DNA of 64,000 nt from Coturnix japonica (GCF_001577835.2 NC_029536.1:3782001-3846000); one strand, 5' to 3'. Positions 13,673 to 26,600 are shown, numbered from the stretch's first letter. Numbers and translations: made by a program. The notes: generated from the sequence alone by a model not told the origin.

Positions 13673-16150
13673 ACGTGGGCACGAGAGGATGCTGCAGAAA
13701 GCAGGGTCAGCTGCCACGGGTCGCACTGCTGTGGCGGACAAATGGACTTGAGCAAAGGGAACTACCTGGTTTACTTGCACTGTGATCCCCTTTGCTCTGC
13801 CCACTGTGACCTCCAACCCCACGCACTGTGACCTCCCCGCTCCACGCACTGTGATCAGCAAACTGACGAGGGCTTTCCCCAGTCACTGTAAGCGGAAAGG
13901 GGAGGGGAGGGTAAAGGACTCGGACAGGTGCAAAGAGTCATGTGTGCCACTTTGGTTCAAGCTAGTGCCAGCAATAATGTTTGTTGTACTTGTAACCTGG
14001 GATTTAGGGAAAAAATTGGGAAGCCTCCCCAGACATGCATTTTGTCTTCATCACTTTAAGAGCAAGTTCTGTTTCAAAGGATATCTTTTGATTTTTTTTT
14101 ATTTTCCCTTTTGTTTTCTGTTTGTATATCGGATTGACTTTCAAGGGAGTGCATGGAAAGGGTTTGAACTGTTTAGTTTGTTTTAACTGAGAGAGGTAGC
14201 TGAGTGAAAAGGAATTTCACTGAATTCCTGCAACTTTTAGTGGTTTAGGGTTTGACAAGCTTAGCTTCTCGTTCTGTGTTTCTACCACTGCCAAGCAAAC
14301 TGGACTCTGGGATGCCCAGCCTTTCTGTTTGCCATAGCCTGGGAGCCAGTGGAGTCCAATGACCTGGTTTGTGTGTTGCACCTGTTAAAGCTTGGCTAGT
14401 GTTTTCTGCTGACTTGAGGGGGGGAAAAAAAACAACTTTAAATACATCTTTTTGTATGTGGGGAGAAGGGAATGTAGACAGATCCCATGAAAATGCCTGC
14501 TGTGTGGTTTCTGCTCACAGCAGAGCTGATCTGCGAGGAACTAAGGCTCTGTAACATCTGGACGTGCAGGCTAGGAGGGTAATAGTGCTGTGTGGCTCTC
14601 ATTTGCTCCATGAAATGAACACAAGGTGAAGAGCTGCGTTCCATCCAGCCTGCCTGGTGGCTGATGTGACGGCAGGGAGCGGGATGGCTGCTGCTCCAAA
14701 GGTTGAAACCGAAGTGGCTTACAATGGACTGAAGGCTCTGATCTCTCTTATGGTACGAGCCGGTGCTGTACCTGATACACACACACTTGTAGAAATCACA
14801 GGCGTCAGGAACAAAATGTGTTCAATCAAGTCTGGAAAGCTCTCCATCGTCGTACGCTGTGGGTGGTGACAGCCAGCTTTCCGCTAGGCTTCAGGGAATG
14901 GATTACTCTCGCTGCTCCTGCTCTCATGAAGAGACAGGATTTCAGGCAGCTTGCAGGCTGAAAGCTTCCCAGGACGGCGGTGGTGGTGGAGAAGAGCCGT
15001 GAGGAACTGGTGTGTGTCACAGGATGCTATTGAACATGGATGCTTCCCCCGTGCGCAGTGCTGTCTGTCCTAATGCACGCTAGGCAAAGCTGACCTATCT
15101 TCATATTAATGTCTCCAGGGATTAGATGAACACTAAGGCTCTTCTTGGAGGGGATGTAAGGGGTGACTTCAGGCGTGGAGGTGTTTCTGCGTGTCGTGAG
15201 GACCTCGACTGTTCATTCAGCTGAAATGGCCGCGGGCCGGCGGATTGCTGCGTGCTCAGTACCTAGAAAATACTGTTGTTGGATGTCAGAGGATTATTCT
15301 GTACGGGTGCTGTGCTGCCAGATGCTTTGTGCTTGGCAGATATGATAAATGAGCAAACCTGATGCCTTTTGCCTGAACAGAAGTGACTGTGCCATGCCAC
15401 GTTGTATGGGAAACAGGCATCTGGAAAGACGTGGATGGAAATAACGGCTTAAAAAGGTAAAATAAAACTACCTGTGTACAAAAAGGAGATAGCATCTACT
15501 AGAATGGTCGGTTGGCTCATTGACCCTGTGTCGCCCTCCACGTGAGTCCCTGGAGCCCTGAGTGACTGGCGAAGGAGGATGGCGAGGTGGGAAGGGCAGA
15601 AGCCTTTGTCTCACCAGGATCCCGACCCATCTCCGTGGCTTTAGAAGCTATAATCTTGCTGCTTACTGAGCTCCCTCTCAGGCTGGAGGCGTCTGTGGAA
15701 CTGATAATTTTATTTGGGGTGGGTGGGTGGGTGGGAGCAGGAGGGGAGAAGGACATTAGCAATAACTGTAGTCACCGCACCTTTCCTTAACGATCGCTCG
15801 ATAGCTTCTATTCCAGAAGGCCGGCGGCTGGCAGAACAACCCCAACCAACCCCAGCTCTTGGCGTAGCTTCCGCTACCTTGCCGATGTTAGATGTCTCTC
15901 CTCCCGTCCGTCAGGTGCCTACCAACCCTTCTCCTTGCACACCCAACCTTGTTCTCCAGCACTGACCGCGCGCCGATGCCTCAGCCGTGGCGGCTGCTCC
16001 CGACCTGCGGGCAGGGCGAGACGGCGGTCCCGGGGTTAAAGCGCCTTCGTTGTGGGGTCGAGAGCTTCTCCCATCGCCCCCGTCAGAGCGCGCCCGAGTA
16101 TGCAGAGAAACATTTTATAAATGGTATTTTCAATAAATGTGTTTAAACTT
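13673..16150 (+). other. SZRD1: SZRD1 3'UTR with polyadenylation signal
   Basis: About 2.5 kb follows the SZRD1 stop without a credible new gene. A canonical AATAAA at 16132-16137 is followed by a T-rich stretch (gtttaaacttttttc), a good cleavage site. An earlier AATAAA near 15461 could give a shorter form. A (GGGT)n run lies at about 15718-15736. A long SZRD1 3'UTR is also known in mammals. The exact end is inferred. Confidence 0.7.
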
Positions 16151-16256
16151 TTTTCACGGCCTGTTTCCGTCTCGTCGCTTTGCCGTATTTCCCTCTTTTT
16201 GGCCATTCGATCCACTGTCTTGTTGTTGGCTGTAGGTAGAGTTGGCGTCATCCTGA

Positions 16257-16366
16257 GGGCTCCTCTTTGGGGCTCCTCTTTGGGGCTCCTCTTTGGGGCT
16301 CCTCTTTGGGGCTCCTCTTTGGGGCTCCTCTTTGGGGCTCCTCTTTGGGGCTCCTCTTTGGGCTCC
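16257..16366. repeat. 13-base minisatellite, about 8 copies
   Basis: Eight almost identical copies of GGGCTCCTCTTTG plus a partial ninth, lying between the SZRD1 polyadenylation signal and the NECAP2 promoter. The near identity of the copies points to recent expansion. A 13-base period is not a multiple of three, yet the array has no stop codon in several frames, so it yields long repetitive pseudo-ORFs on both strands; these are not genes. Confidence 0.95.
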
Positions 16367-16749
16367 AAGGGCTAAACTCTTGTCCTTCCCAAGCACAACT
16401 TCCAAGCCCAAGAGTGGGAAAAGGAGTATTTAGGGTTGATTGTTTTAGGGCTGGGCTGCCCTCCATCCTATTCTCAGTAATATGAGGAGAGGCTGTAGGG
16501 CTGGCTGAGCCGAGGAGGACCATGACAGGAGTTCTTTCTTTATATTTTTATTATTTTAATATGATTTAAGGGGAAAACTTGCTTTCTGTGCATACCCCGT
16601 GCATTGAGACTGAACGCAATGCACCTCCCGCCCAGCAGGGGGCGCAGTGAGAAGCGCGATGTTCAGCCCTCACCGGAAGCTCTTCCTTCCCCTCCCCGTT
16701 GCGGGAGGTACCATAGAGTCGCCGGCGCCCTTCCGTCGTGCTGGCGGCC
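16367..16749 (+). promoter_or_regulatory. NECAP2: NECAP2 promoter, with CTCF-type and ETS motifs
   Basis: The 120 bases before the NECAP2 start codon are CpG-rich and TATA-less. Two motifs stand out: a strong CTCF core, CCAGCAGGGGGCGCAG, at 16632-16647 in forward orientation, and an ETS site, ACCGGAAGC, at 16672-16680. The start codon sits in a GGCGGCCATGG context that also resembles a YY1 site. The rest, 16367-16600, is AT-richer and shows nothing I recognise. Confidence 0.65.
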
Positions 16750-19700
16750 ATGGAGGAGGAGGACTACGAGGCGGTGCTGTGCGTGAAGCCGGCCGTGCAC
16801 GTCTACCGGGTGCCGCCGAGAGCGTCCAACCGCGGCTACAGGTGCGGTGTGATGCGGGGGTTGGGCCTGGTGCGGCCTCGGGGCTCCCACAGGCAGCCAG
16901 GCCCAGCTGTTGGGTTGCAGGCCTGCTCTACTCTGCTGTGTGGAGGGGATGAGAGCTGAGGTTGTTGTGTGTGGAGAAGGTTGGCAAAGATCTCCGAGAT
17001 CATCCGTTCTAAGCGGCCAGGAAGGCTTTATAACGGCTTTATAACGGCCTTTCGGTACCTACAGGGGGGATAGAGGAGCTGGGGAAGGGCTTTTGGACAG
17101 GGTTGTAGTGGTTGGATGAGGGGAATGAAGCAGGGATTAATTCTTCACCCGGAGGTGGTGATGCTCTGCCATAGGCTGCACTGAGAGCTGTGGGTGCCCC
17201 ATCCCTGGAGGCATTGAAGGCCAGGCTGCAGGCTGCTTTGGCAGCATGAACTGCTGGGTGGTGTCCCCATGATGGGAGATTTCCAACCCAAAACACTCCA
17301 TGATTCTATGAAAATTGAGCTATTCCTCAACGATCCCCCCACCAGCATGGCTTGCTCTGCCCTAACGCTGTTTTCAAGCTGGTGATTCTGCAGAAGGGGA
17401 AGTGAAACTTTCCTGTGTCGTGCAGTGCAGAACTGCGGGTCTGTTCCCTGGTGCTTCTGCAAGTGGTCAGCAGATTTGGGCTGAGATGAGAGATCTCGTG
17501 ATGCGTGCTGCCTGTCTGCAGCAAGCCCAGGTGCAAGCAGGTTCCATCACATGCTGTCTCACGAGGCTCTGTGATACGTTACCATGCCATACAGTTGTCT
17601 CATTGCTGCTTCCCTGGGGACTGTAGGGCCACCCAGAGGTCACTCACCTTTTCCTCTCCCTGCAGAGCTGCGGAGTGGCAGCTTGACCAGCCAGCATGGA
17701 GTGGCAGGCTGCGCATCACCGCCAAGGGCAAGACTGCCTTCATCAAGCTGGAGGACAAGACCTCAGGTGAGGACGAGGGGCTGCAGCAGAACAGCTTTCC
17801 TGTCACCCCTGGGGTCCATTGGGCTGCTGGCAGGGCAGCGTGGTGTCACTGGAAAGCAGTGAGTGTTAATGAGAATGAGCTGGTATGTCACCTTCAGAGC
17901 GTAGTGCCATGTAGCACCAGATAGTGGGAGGCTCCTTTATTGAGCGTTAGTAACTGAGCCAGGAAAAACATTCATGACTTCCACTGGGGAAGCTTTATCT
18001 GGTGGAATGAAGCTATGTGGATCTGAGTTATAGCCCAAAATAAGGCAAGCAGGATCTGAGCTCTCTTCCTCCAAGTTTCCTGTCATCACAGCAAGTCACT
18101 TTGCCAGTTTTTCCATCCCCTTAATTCTTAATTACCTCCCAAGCTGCTGCTGTGAGGAAACAGGCCATGTTTGCCCATTTCCTGCATGCAGGCTGCTGCC
18201 TCTTGTGTTTGCCCTCACAGCAGAAAGGCATTGAGGCGCTACACTGGCGTGTTGACTCACACTTGCTTCTTCTCTTCAGGAGAGCTTTTTGCCCAGGCCC
18301 CCGTGGAGCAGTTCCCTGGTATTGCTGTGGAGAGTGTGACAGACTCCAGCAGATATTTCGTCCTTCGGATCGAGGATGGCAATGGTGAGGTGCTGCTTTG
18401 CTGCTCGCAGAGACACACCTGGGGGAGCAGATGTTGAAAGCACTCAGAGCTTGTTCTGAGTTCTTACTGGTGGATGATTCATGTAGTTGAGAGCTAAATA
18501 CCCCCTGCTTACAGTGGTGAATGGACAAATGGCCCCTCGTCTTCATTTTTCTTTAAGCAACAGCTTAATCCACTGCTCAGCAGTAAGGACACACCTGTGT
18601 GTAGGACTGTCTGTGATGCCAGCCTCTGTGTTAATATCAGTGAATCAATTTTAAAGCTGGGTTTTGCTAGTTCTGTAAGTCCAATCAAGCTGAAGTGATG
18701 ATGTAGACATGGCTTTGCTGCAGTTTTCTTCCAGCTTCATTTAACAGCTGACAGTATAGCACTGCTTCCCCTGCTTAGAACTTGCTGGCTGTTCCCTTTA
18801 TTTGTAGAAGGAAGAAAGAAATGCAGCTCCAGTCCTAACCTCAGCCCTGCTGTCATCAGAATTCCCCTCTCAGCTCCAGCTGGAGGAGCTGATAGTCACG
18901 GGGGTGTGAAATTGGCTGACCCCTGCACTCCTGGTCTGCATCCCCAGCTTCTTTTACACTGTTTTGCATTTCTAGCCTTTCCTCTTCCTCATTCCCCAGG
19001 CCGCCGTGCTTTCATTGGAGTTGGATTTGTCGATCGAGGGGATGCTTTTGACTTCAACGTCGCTCTCCAGGACCATTTTAAGTGAGTCTGTGCTTCTCCT
19101 TTTGTCCTCTTGGCTTGATGGTTTTGTGTGGTGGCTGCAAGTGTTCACCCCAAGTGGTGGGAGTGAGGGAGCTGTTTGCTCCTGGTTCACTGTGCCCCAT
19201 TCACTTGAATGAGGAAACGTGGTGCAAAGAAAGCTTATGAGTCCTTTTCTGTTTCTTGCCTTCCTGCAGGTGGGTGAAGCAACAGAACGAGCTGGCCAAG
19301 CAGGCTGAGAACCCTGACCAAGCACCCAAACTGGACCTGGGCTTCAAGGAGGGGCAAACCATCAAGCTTAACATTGCGGTGAGGGCTTTTGCTGCTCCAA
19401 ATGTTTTACCCTGTACACTTTGTAGCATATAAAAACACTGCCTTGTGGTTTTGGTGATTATCCTAAAAGACTCAAAGAGAAACATCACCAAAACCCTTCC
19501 TTTTTTTATTTACTTCAGTTTTAGGAAATGAAAGTGTCAAGAATACTCTCTTAGCCTCTTTTGTTAGCCTCATTTCTTGTAATGTGTGAAACACTACTTC
19601 TTAGGGCTGCAGACTCCAGCCAAGCCGTCTGCCTTCACACTCAGCCCTCACAATCTGTTTTTCCCCTCTGCTGTGGTTCGTGGCACAAGAGGAAGCGGTG

Positions 19701-21132
19701 GCTTTCTCTTGAAATCCCCTTGCTAAAGGAAGCCTGGTGCAGAGCTGCTCATCCCCACGCTGCCTGCAATGATTTGTAGAGCGGTGTCTTATGGTTCCCA
19801 GTCACAGAACATGGTCTGTAGCTACGTGGTGGGAATTCATAGATGAAAACATCTGTGGTTAGACACCTGTTGCTGCACCAGATGAACACAGCACAGTGAT
19901 ATTTAACCTCAGAACAAAGCATCCGAGCTGCTGGGCTACTTGAAAGCATTGGCTGGGAGGAAGAAGTAGAATCACACTCCAATTCTGGATTTAAATACAG
20001 TGCCACCTAAAGTTTCTGTCTCCTGTCTCAGAATATGAAGAAGAAGGAAGGAGCAGCAGGGAACCCCAGACCACGTCCTGCAGGCCCTGGGGGCCTGAGT
20101 TTACTCCCACCACCTCCAGGAGGAAAATCTTCCATGCCAACTCTTCCTTCTGGAGAGCAGCTGCCATCTTCACACCCCACACCCACCCAGCTCCCCGGAA
20201 CCCCCATCACAGGTCTGTATCATACAGAAATGGCTGTAAGGCTCTTTAGATTCAGTTTTAACTGTCGAGGTGCCTATAGAAAGACCTTGATGTTCCTCTT
20301 GTGCTCCTGCAGGAGGAGATAGTGCTGAAGCTCTGTTGGATGAGGGAAACTGATGGGAATGGGATCACAAAGCCATCCAGCTTGTCAGTCTTAATATCTC
20401 CTAGCTGTTCAGAGCTACTCTGCTGTGTGATTATTTGGGAAGCATAGGTTTTGCACATGCATTTTGAAAGCTGAAAGGACATCATGTTTAGAAACTCCTT
20501 GCATTAATCCTGACCCTCCTGCCTGGTTTTTGACCATCTGTGTGCAGCACAGAGAAGTTCAACTTAAACCCCAGTCAGGCTGGAAAGGTGAACTGACTGC
20601 GTTCAAGCAGTGGGTGTGTGGAAAAGCGATATGGCATCTTCACGAAAGCAGGGAATCTGGAAGGAATAATTGTCAACAACAGCTTCTTTCTTTTTCTTCT
20701 CTCCCTATGGCTCCTCTGGCTGCTGCAGACTCCCTGCTGTCCTGGCCACAACCCGCTGCTGCTCCTTCTGCCCCTGCCACCGACGTCTGGGGTGACTTCT
20801 CCAAAGCTTCAGGGTGAGGCCATGTGGGGTTTGCAGGTTGCTTGGGCCGATACCTGCAGCATTAGAACCCAATCCTGCTGGTTTTACTCTCACTGAAATA
20901 GCAGCGGGGTGGGGGCACCCCTCCATCCAAACACATTTGGAAAGGTGAGAAGCTGCTGTGCCTGGCCATATGTGGGGGAGAGTTATGGATTGGCACCAGG
21001 CGACTTGTGCTGCAGCTCCTTTTAGTGTTTAAACCCTCTTTTGTCAGTGTCCAAACCCTCTTTTTTTTTGTCTCTTTATTCAGGTCAGATTCGAACCAGA
21101 CGCAGGCAAATGCAGGCTGGGTGCAGTTCTGA
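16750..21132 (+). CDS. NECAP2: NECAP endocytosis-associated protein 2 (NECAP2)
   Basis: Eight exons (16750-16841, 17666-17766, 18280-18384, 19000-19081, 19270-19378, 20032-20212, 20729-20813, 21084-21132) join in phase to 267 residues; human NECAP2 has 263. NECAPs are cytosolic accessory proteins of clathrin coats that bind the AP-1/AP-2 adaptors. The PH-like NECAP domain fills about residues 5-165, with hallmark blocks [45 protein letters not shown] and [16 protein letters not shown] proline/glycine-rich linker follows, then WGDF (a WxxF motif) and the C-terminal WVQF, the known adaptor-appendage ligand. NECAP2 rather than NECAP1 is chosen from its position between SZRD1 and CROCC. Intron 1 carries CR1 debris. 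All introns are GT-AG, and nothing suggests damage. Confidence 0.97.
17060..17312 (+). mobile_element. CR1 LINE 3' end, plus a reverse scrap upstream
   Basis: Shows the classic CR1 terminal order: ccctggaggcattgaaggcc, then 'aggctgcaggctgctttggcag', then 'atgatgggagatttccaa', and a terminal ccatgattctatga. The copy is 5'-truncated and in NECAP2 intron 1. A short piece at 16975-17015 (aaagatctccgagatcatcc) resembles the same tail in the opposite orientation. Confidence 0.85.
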
Positions 21133-22230
21133 ACCAGCTCCTTGCAGGCACTGGAGGATGATCGTGCTGATTTCTGCAGGACCAAAGCAGCAGTGGGAAG
21201 TGCTCCTGCTGCTTAAGGACACCTCACTTGTCGCTTATGGTGCCATCACACTCCCTTGGTCCCCTCTGACAAGAAACAAGACCCCAAAATCTGGTGCTGG
21301 AGTTAAAAAGCAGAAATAGGTGCTGGTTGACAAATGAACACGTGCCTTACAAAACTCCATGCCAGAACCCTCAGAGCTGAGGGCCTTTTCTGGGTATTTT
21401 CTGCCTGGATCACTGCAAGCCATTGGGGCTTCAGTGACCTTTCCTGTGCCTTCCTTCCTTCCTTCCTTACTGCACTAACAGGGCTGCAAAACTGTGGCAG
21501 CTTCATGGCACCCTGTGTCTCCTCAGGGTGCTGATAGAGGATTCAGCTGGCAGCGCTTTTGCTGCCCGATATGGGCATTTTTTCCTCTCAATTCTGATGC
21601 AATAGAGGTGGGCTGAGGTTTGCAGCTGCATCACCACCTCCACTTTTCTCCTCCGTGCATTTGGGCTACTGAAATCATTCAGTCTGGCAAACAGTGGGGA
21701 GCATCTTGGAGCCTTGTTGTGTGCAAGGCCTTGCTTTGTCTGCTGCTCACAGCACCACGCAGGCAATATCCAGCCCAGATGCTGAGCATCACCCCTGCTA
21801 TTTCCTTGCACTCCCTGCGGGGATGGGGAGCACGACCTCTGTGTGCTGGTAAATATGAGCACAGTGAAGATCCTATTTCCCTGCTCTGATAAGGTTGTTC
21901 TATATGGGGTGGGGGTTTTTTTCCCCTCTATTTTGAAGAGATTTTTTATTCTTCATGCAGAGACTTTATTATTGGACTCTATGCAATGAAAAACAGACTT
22001 GGTCTCTTCAACAGAGCTGGGCTTTAGATTCCTCTTTAAAAGAAACTCCCAAGTCTTTTCTTACCTATTTATATTACGGTGAAGGCCTTTCACAGGACAG
22101 AGTTCTGCTATTTGTTTCAGTGTTTATGATGATTTCCATTCCCAACCAGACTGGTGAGCATTTCCATTTCAGAGCTGACCTTACAGCACACAGGGTGAGA
22201 GATGTCACACATCCAAGTGAACAATAAAAC
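21133..22230 (+). other. NECAP2: NECAP2 3'UTR and polyadenylation signal
   Basis: About 1.1 kb follows the stop codon, ending at a canonical AATAAA at 22223-22228. A short (TTCC)n tract lies near 21455-21475. No other open frame here resembles a gene. The end point is inferred from the signal. Confidence 0.7.
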
Positions 22231-23597
22231 CAGTTTGATGCCAGATGTGCCATTCTATACCCAGAGATCTACCCCTGTGTGCTCAGGGATGGCACCATAG
22301 TTCTCCCTTCCATTTGGGGTTTGATGTTGGGGGTGGTTTTGTGCTTTCCCCTCCTTCTTGGTGCCTGGGAAACAGCGAAGCACAACACATGGGTGTTGCT
22401 TAGCAGTGGTTTTGAAGCTGTGGGGGCAAAGAAGGTAAGGAATAAGGAAAGCAGAGGGGACAGCTGAGGACTTGCGTGTCCTCAAAGCCCATCAGGAAGC
22501 CTCAGGGTGGCTCCGGAGCGGCCGTTTTCATAAGCCAGACTATCCCAGCAGCACTGCAAAGCCTCAATCCTATTGACTGACCCTGCAGCGGGGTCAGCGG
22601 GGAGGACAAAGGGCATTTGCTCTTCTCGAGGAGCAAACAGAGGCTGGGAAATGCTGGGAGGGCAAATTCCTGCCCGAGTGTTTGCACAGGGAATGCCTTC
22701 AGTGCCTTGTTGCCTTGCAGCCCCCGCTGGGGATGCGCGTTTTGAGCTGGCATCCATTTATTGCAGCTTCTCTCTGCCCTTTGAGTGTGGGATTAGGGCT
22801 GGAAGCGGCACCTTATCGCTACCCCCATGCTTCAAATCATCGCCCCGGGGTCTTTCTTTTCCACGTGGCATCTAACTATGATGCATGGAGCGGCTGCCAC
22901 CCCTTCCCAGCAGCCAGCCAAAGGCTTCCCATAGCAACCTGGCATGCTCCACCCAACACTTAGAGCTGCCAGAGCCAACTCCTGCGCTGTAATGAGCTTA
23001 ACGAGGCCGGGCTTCGTTATGGCTTAACGAAAGGGGTCCTCTCTCCTACGGGATAACAGAGCCCCGAACCTCAAGGAAGCCGAACATTGGAGCAAAGTGA
23101 GTGCGTTAACAGCGCTGTTTGCTGCAGGGGTTGCTTGGCACGGCTCGTTTCTTGCAGGATCTTTTGCTTTTGCTCTGCTTTGTTTGAGTTGCAAAGCTTC
23201 GGTTCGGCAGCAAAGCAGAGCTTGGGGAAGGCATTAGGACCCCTAAGACACGTAGATACAGCCAGGAAGAGGAGGGCTCCCGGTCTGGGAGGGGAAAACG
23301 TGGATTTCGGGCTAATCCGAACCGTGCATCCGCTTTCCGCTTGCAGAGCGGAAGCAAAAGCCCTAAAAGAGCAAAGCGGGATGGAGGAGCGGGGCTGCTG
23401 AAAGCAAAGCAAAAGGGGCGTGCTGGATCGAGGTAGGAACTCAAAGGAGCAGCTGAGCTCGTTTGCTATTGCAACGACAAAATCTGTGCAGCTGGAATGG
23501 CAGAGCTGCGGGTTTTGCGACTGTTGCACGGAGGGATGCGGAGTTTGCAGGCACAGGAGCGAAGCTGCAAAGCCTTGAGCCCCATCCCCTCCTGCAG
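22231..23597. other. NECAP2-CROCC intergenic interval
   Basis: No exon recognised. I looked here for the first 72 residues of rootletin (human MSLGLAGAQEVELTLE...) and did not find them in any frame. The last kilobase is moderately CpG-rich and probably holds the CROCC promoter or untranslated exons. Two weak RFX X-box-like elements occur: AGCAAC at 22933-22938 (in catagcaacc) and gtttgctattgcaac near 23460-23474. RFX factors drive ciliary genes, but both matches are imperfect. Confidence 0.5.
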
Positions 23598-23614
23598 GTC
23601 CCGATCCCGAGGCC

Positions 23615-26600
23615 ATGGCCTCGCTGCTGTCCCTCCAGGAGGAGAATCGCATCCTGCAGCAGGAGTTGTCTCGTGTTGAGGACCTGCTGGCTCAGAGCCG
23701 TGCTGAGCGCGATGAGTTGGCCATCAAATACAACGCCATCAGTGAGCGGGTAGGTCAGCCCCAAACTTAGCCCAAAATACCTCTTTTTCACCCTCAAAAT
23801 CCACTTTTCCATAGCAGAGATGCTGAGGACTCTGTGCTGATGGAGATCCAGCACTCTGCATGCTGGGGCTTGCAGGATGCACAAAGCATTGCCATTATAG
23901 ACATCTCAGTGCTTGCTTTTTGTTGCAACTGGTGCAATGGCAAAGAATGAAGGCTTTGGTTGCCCAGGGAGATGCAAAACTCTGGGGTCTGGATGGCTCT
24001 GGGAGCTCACACCCCTTCGTGCACATTTGCTTGTTAAAAGAAGCAAGCCAAGAACCAAAAATTACCTGCAGGGAAATCACTGCTTCCTATTTCTTGTGCT
24101 GAAAGACACTTTATCCCTTGGCCAACCCAGTGCCAACCCAAGTCTGGGTTATTTTCTATGCATAGCAGCCAATTCCCTATTAGTTTTTCATTGCATCTCA
24201 AGTGCAGAACATCAGGGCACCCCATGTTGATTCAAAACCTATGGAGGTTTGCACTACCAAAAGGAGGATGAATTTAATATCGTGAGGAGCGAAGAGAGCT
24301 AGAGAGGTTCTGCATCCTCAGAACTGCTTTGTACCTGGAGGTATGTGTGTGGCCCACCACGCTCGCCTTGTAGCTCGTGGAAGGAGTTAGCCTCAGTGCT
24401 TAATTATGCATTGAGAGGGGTTGCATCCTCAAATGCTTTGTACGTCTGGGGGGCCTTGCCACTCTCGCGCTCTGTACGAGCTTGTACCTTGAGGGGTTGC
24501 ATCCTCAATGCTTGTACCTGGAGGGGTTGCATCCTTAAAGGGCTGATGCTGGCTTGCAGCTGGAGCAATCCCTGCGGCTGGAAGCAGGTGAGCAGGAGGC
24601 TGCAGAGAGCCGGAGCCTTGCACAGCACAACATTGAGCTGCGGAGGCTGCTGGATGAGGAGCAGGCTGCCTACAAGCGCAAGCTGCAGGCGTACCAGGAG
24701 GGTCAGCAGCGACAAGCACAGCTGGTGCAAAAGCTGCAAGCCAAGGTGGGTGCAGACTGGGGACATGGGAACGCTGCGATGGGGAGGGGCTGCATGTCAC
24801 CGCATCATCCCCAGGTGCTGCAGTACAAGAAGAAGTGTGGCGAGGTGGAGCAGCAGCTGCTGAAGAAGGAGACAGAACTGGAGCAGGAGAGGCTGACGGT
24901 GTGTAATGTCCCCGCTGTGTCCCCAAATGCCCCCCTGTGTTACGTCCATGCAAAGGGAATGATGTCCCTGCAGAGCCAGCCGGAGGAGGAGAGCACCAAT
25001 GAGCTGGAGAATGCACTGATCCGGCTGGAGGAGGAGCAGCAAAGGTGTGTGGGGGGGTCCTCCATGGGGCTGGTGGCTGTGGGGACCTTCTAGCATCATC
25101 CCCAGCCCTGTGCTGCCCAGGAGCTGCAGCCTGGTACAGGTGAACTCGATGCTGAGGGAGCAGCTGGAGCAGGCAAACGTGGCCAATGCAGCACTGAGCG
25201 AGGACATCCGCAAGCTGACGGCTGACTGGGCACGGGCACGTGGAGAGCTGGAGCAGCGTGAGGCGCAGTGGAGGAGGGAGGAGGAGGTCAGGGAGATGCA
25301 AAGCAGAGGGGTGCTGCATGGGGACCTGAGGCGCAGGGATGCATCACTGGGGGGTGGTGCATGGGGTAGGACCTGGTGCTGCCCTGATGCCTCCGGGCTG
25401 CAAAGCGGTGTGACTGGGATCTGCTCCATCCATCCCCATCCAATTGCAGTCCTTCAACACCTACTTCAGCAACGAGCACGGCCGCCTGCTCACCCTCTGG
25501 AGGCAGGCTGTGGCCTTCCGCCGCCACTTCAGCCAGCTGCGAGCTGCCACTGAGAGGTCAGTGGGGCAGCGAGGACTGGGGGTGGGGTGGCAGAATATGA
25601 GCTCACCCCTCTCCTATCCCATATTCCATCTGCAGAGACCTGGCTGAGCTGGGGCAGGAGGTGAGCCGTGCCGGCCGTGCTGCACACGCTGCCTGCGTGC
25701 AGCTGGGAGCTCACCTGCAGCTGGCTGAGGGCCGGGCTGGTGCGGTGCAAGAGCAGCAGGCGCAGCAGCTGGCACAGCTGGAGGAGCAGCTGGCAGCACG
25801 GGGCCGTGATGCTGAACAGGAGAGAGCGGTGCTGGGGGACAGGTGGGGTGCTATAGGGTGCTATGGGGTGCTATGGGGTGCTATGGGGTGCTATGGGGTG
25901 CTATGGGGCACTATGGGCTGCTATGGGGTGCTACAGGGCTTTGTGGCATGCAGTGGGGTGCCAGAAGAGCAATGGGGTGCTATGGGGTGCTACGTGGTGC
26001 TGAGCACTGTCCCTGCTGGGCACCAGGCTGGTGGAGCTGACAGCAGCCCTGCAGCAGCTACGGGAGGAAGGTGGTGAGAAGGAGCGGGCAGTGCAGGCTC
26101 TGACGGCGCAGCTGCAGAAGATGGTGAGTGTGCATCGTTGTGCACGTGTGATGCATGCTGCAGACAGAGGCAGGTCGCATGCTTCAGTGCAATGCATGAT
26201 GTGCAGCATACAGCAGGCACGTTGCACACCGGGTGTTTTGCAGGAGGCCTCTCGTGCTCAGGAGGCATCAGGAGAGGAGGTGCAAACATTGCGTGCAGAG
26301 TTGGAGCTGCTGCACCAGACGCTGCAAGACATCACCCAGGTGCTCTCCACCCCCTCTGCACTCCCAACCCCTTCATGCCTCAGTTTCCCCTCCTGCAGCA
26401 ATGATGCTGTCCCTGTCCCTTGCAGGCAGTGCTGGCTGATGACCACGGGTCCACCTCGGCGCCTCCCAGGCTCCATTGTCGCAGCCTCTCACCTGCTGCT
26501 GCTGCAGCCACGCTGGGAGCTGTGCATGGTGCCCTGCGCCGGAGGCACATCCAGCTGCAGGTGGGTGAGAGAAGCAATGGCAGATGGACATGGGGATGGA

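Noticed and set aside
16257-16366. Possible CRISPR-like array
   Set aside because: The repeat is head-to-tail without spacers and the locus is clearly a vertebrate nuclear genome.
16036-16523. Repetitive proteins (EEPQRGAPKRSPK-type) on both strands
   Set aside because: Products of the 13-base minisatellite reading open in several frames; no start context or homology.
24429-25319. 296-residue open frame antisense to CROCC
   Set aside because: It is the shadow of GC-rich CROCC exons 24560-25286 on the opposite strand; the sense exons are phase-consistent and match rootletin.
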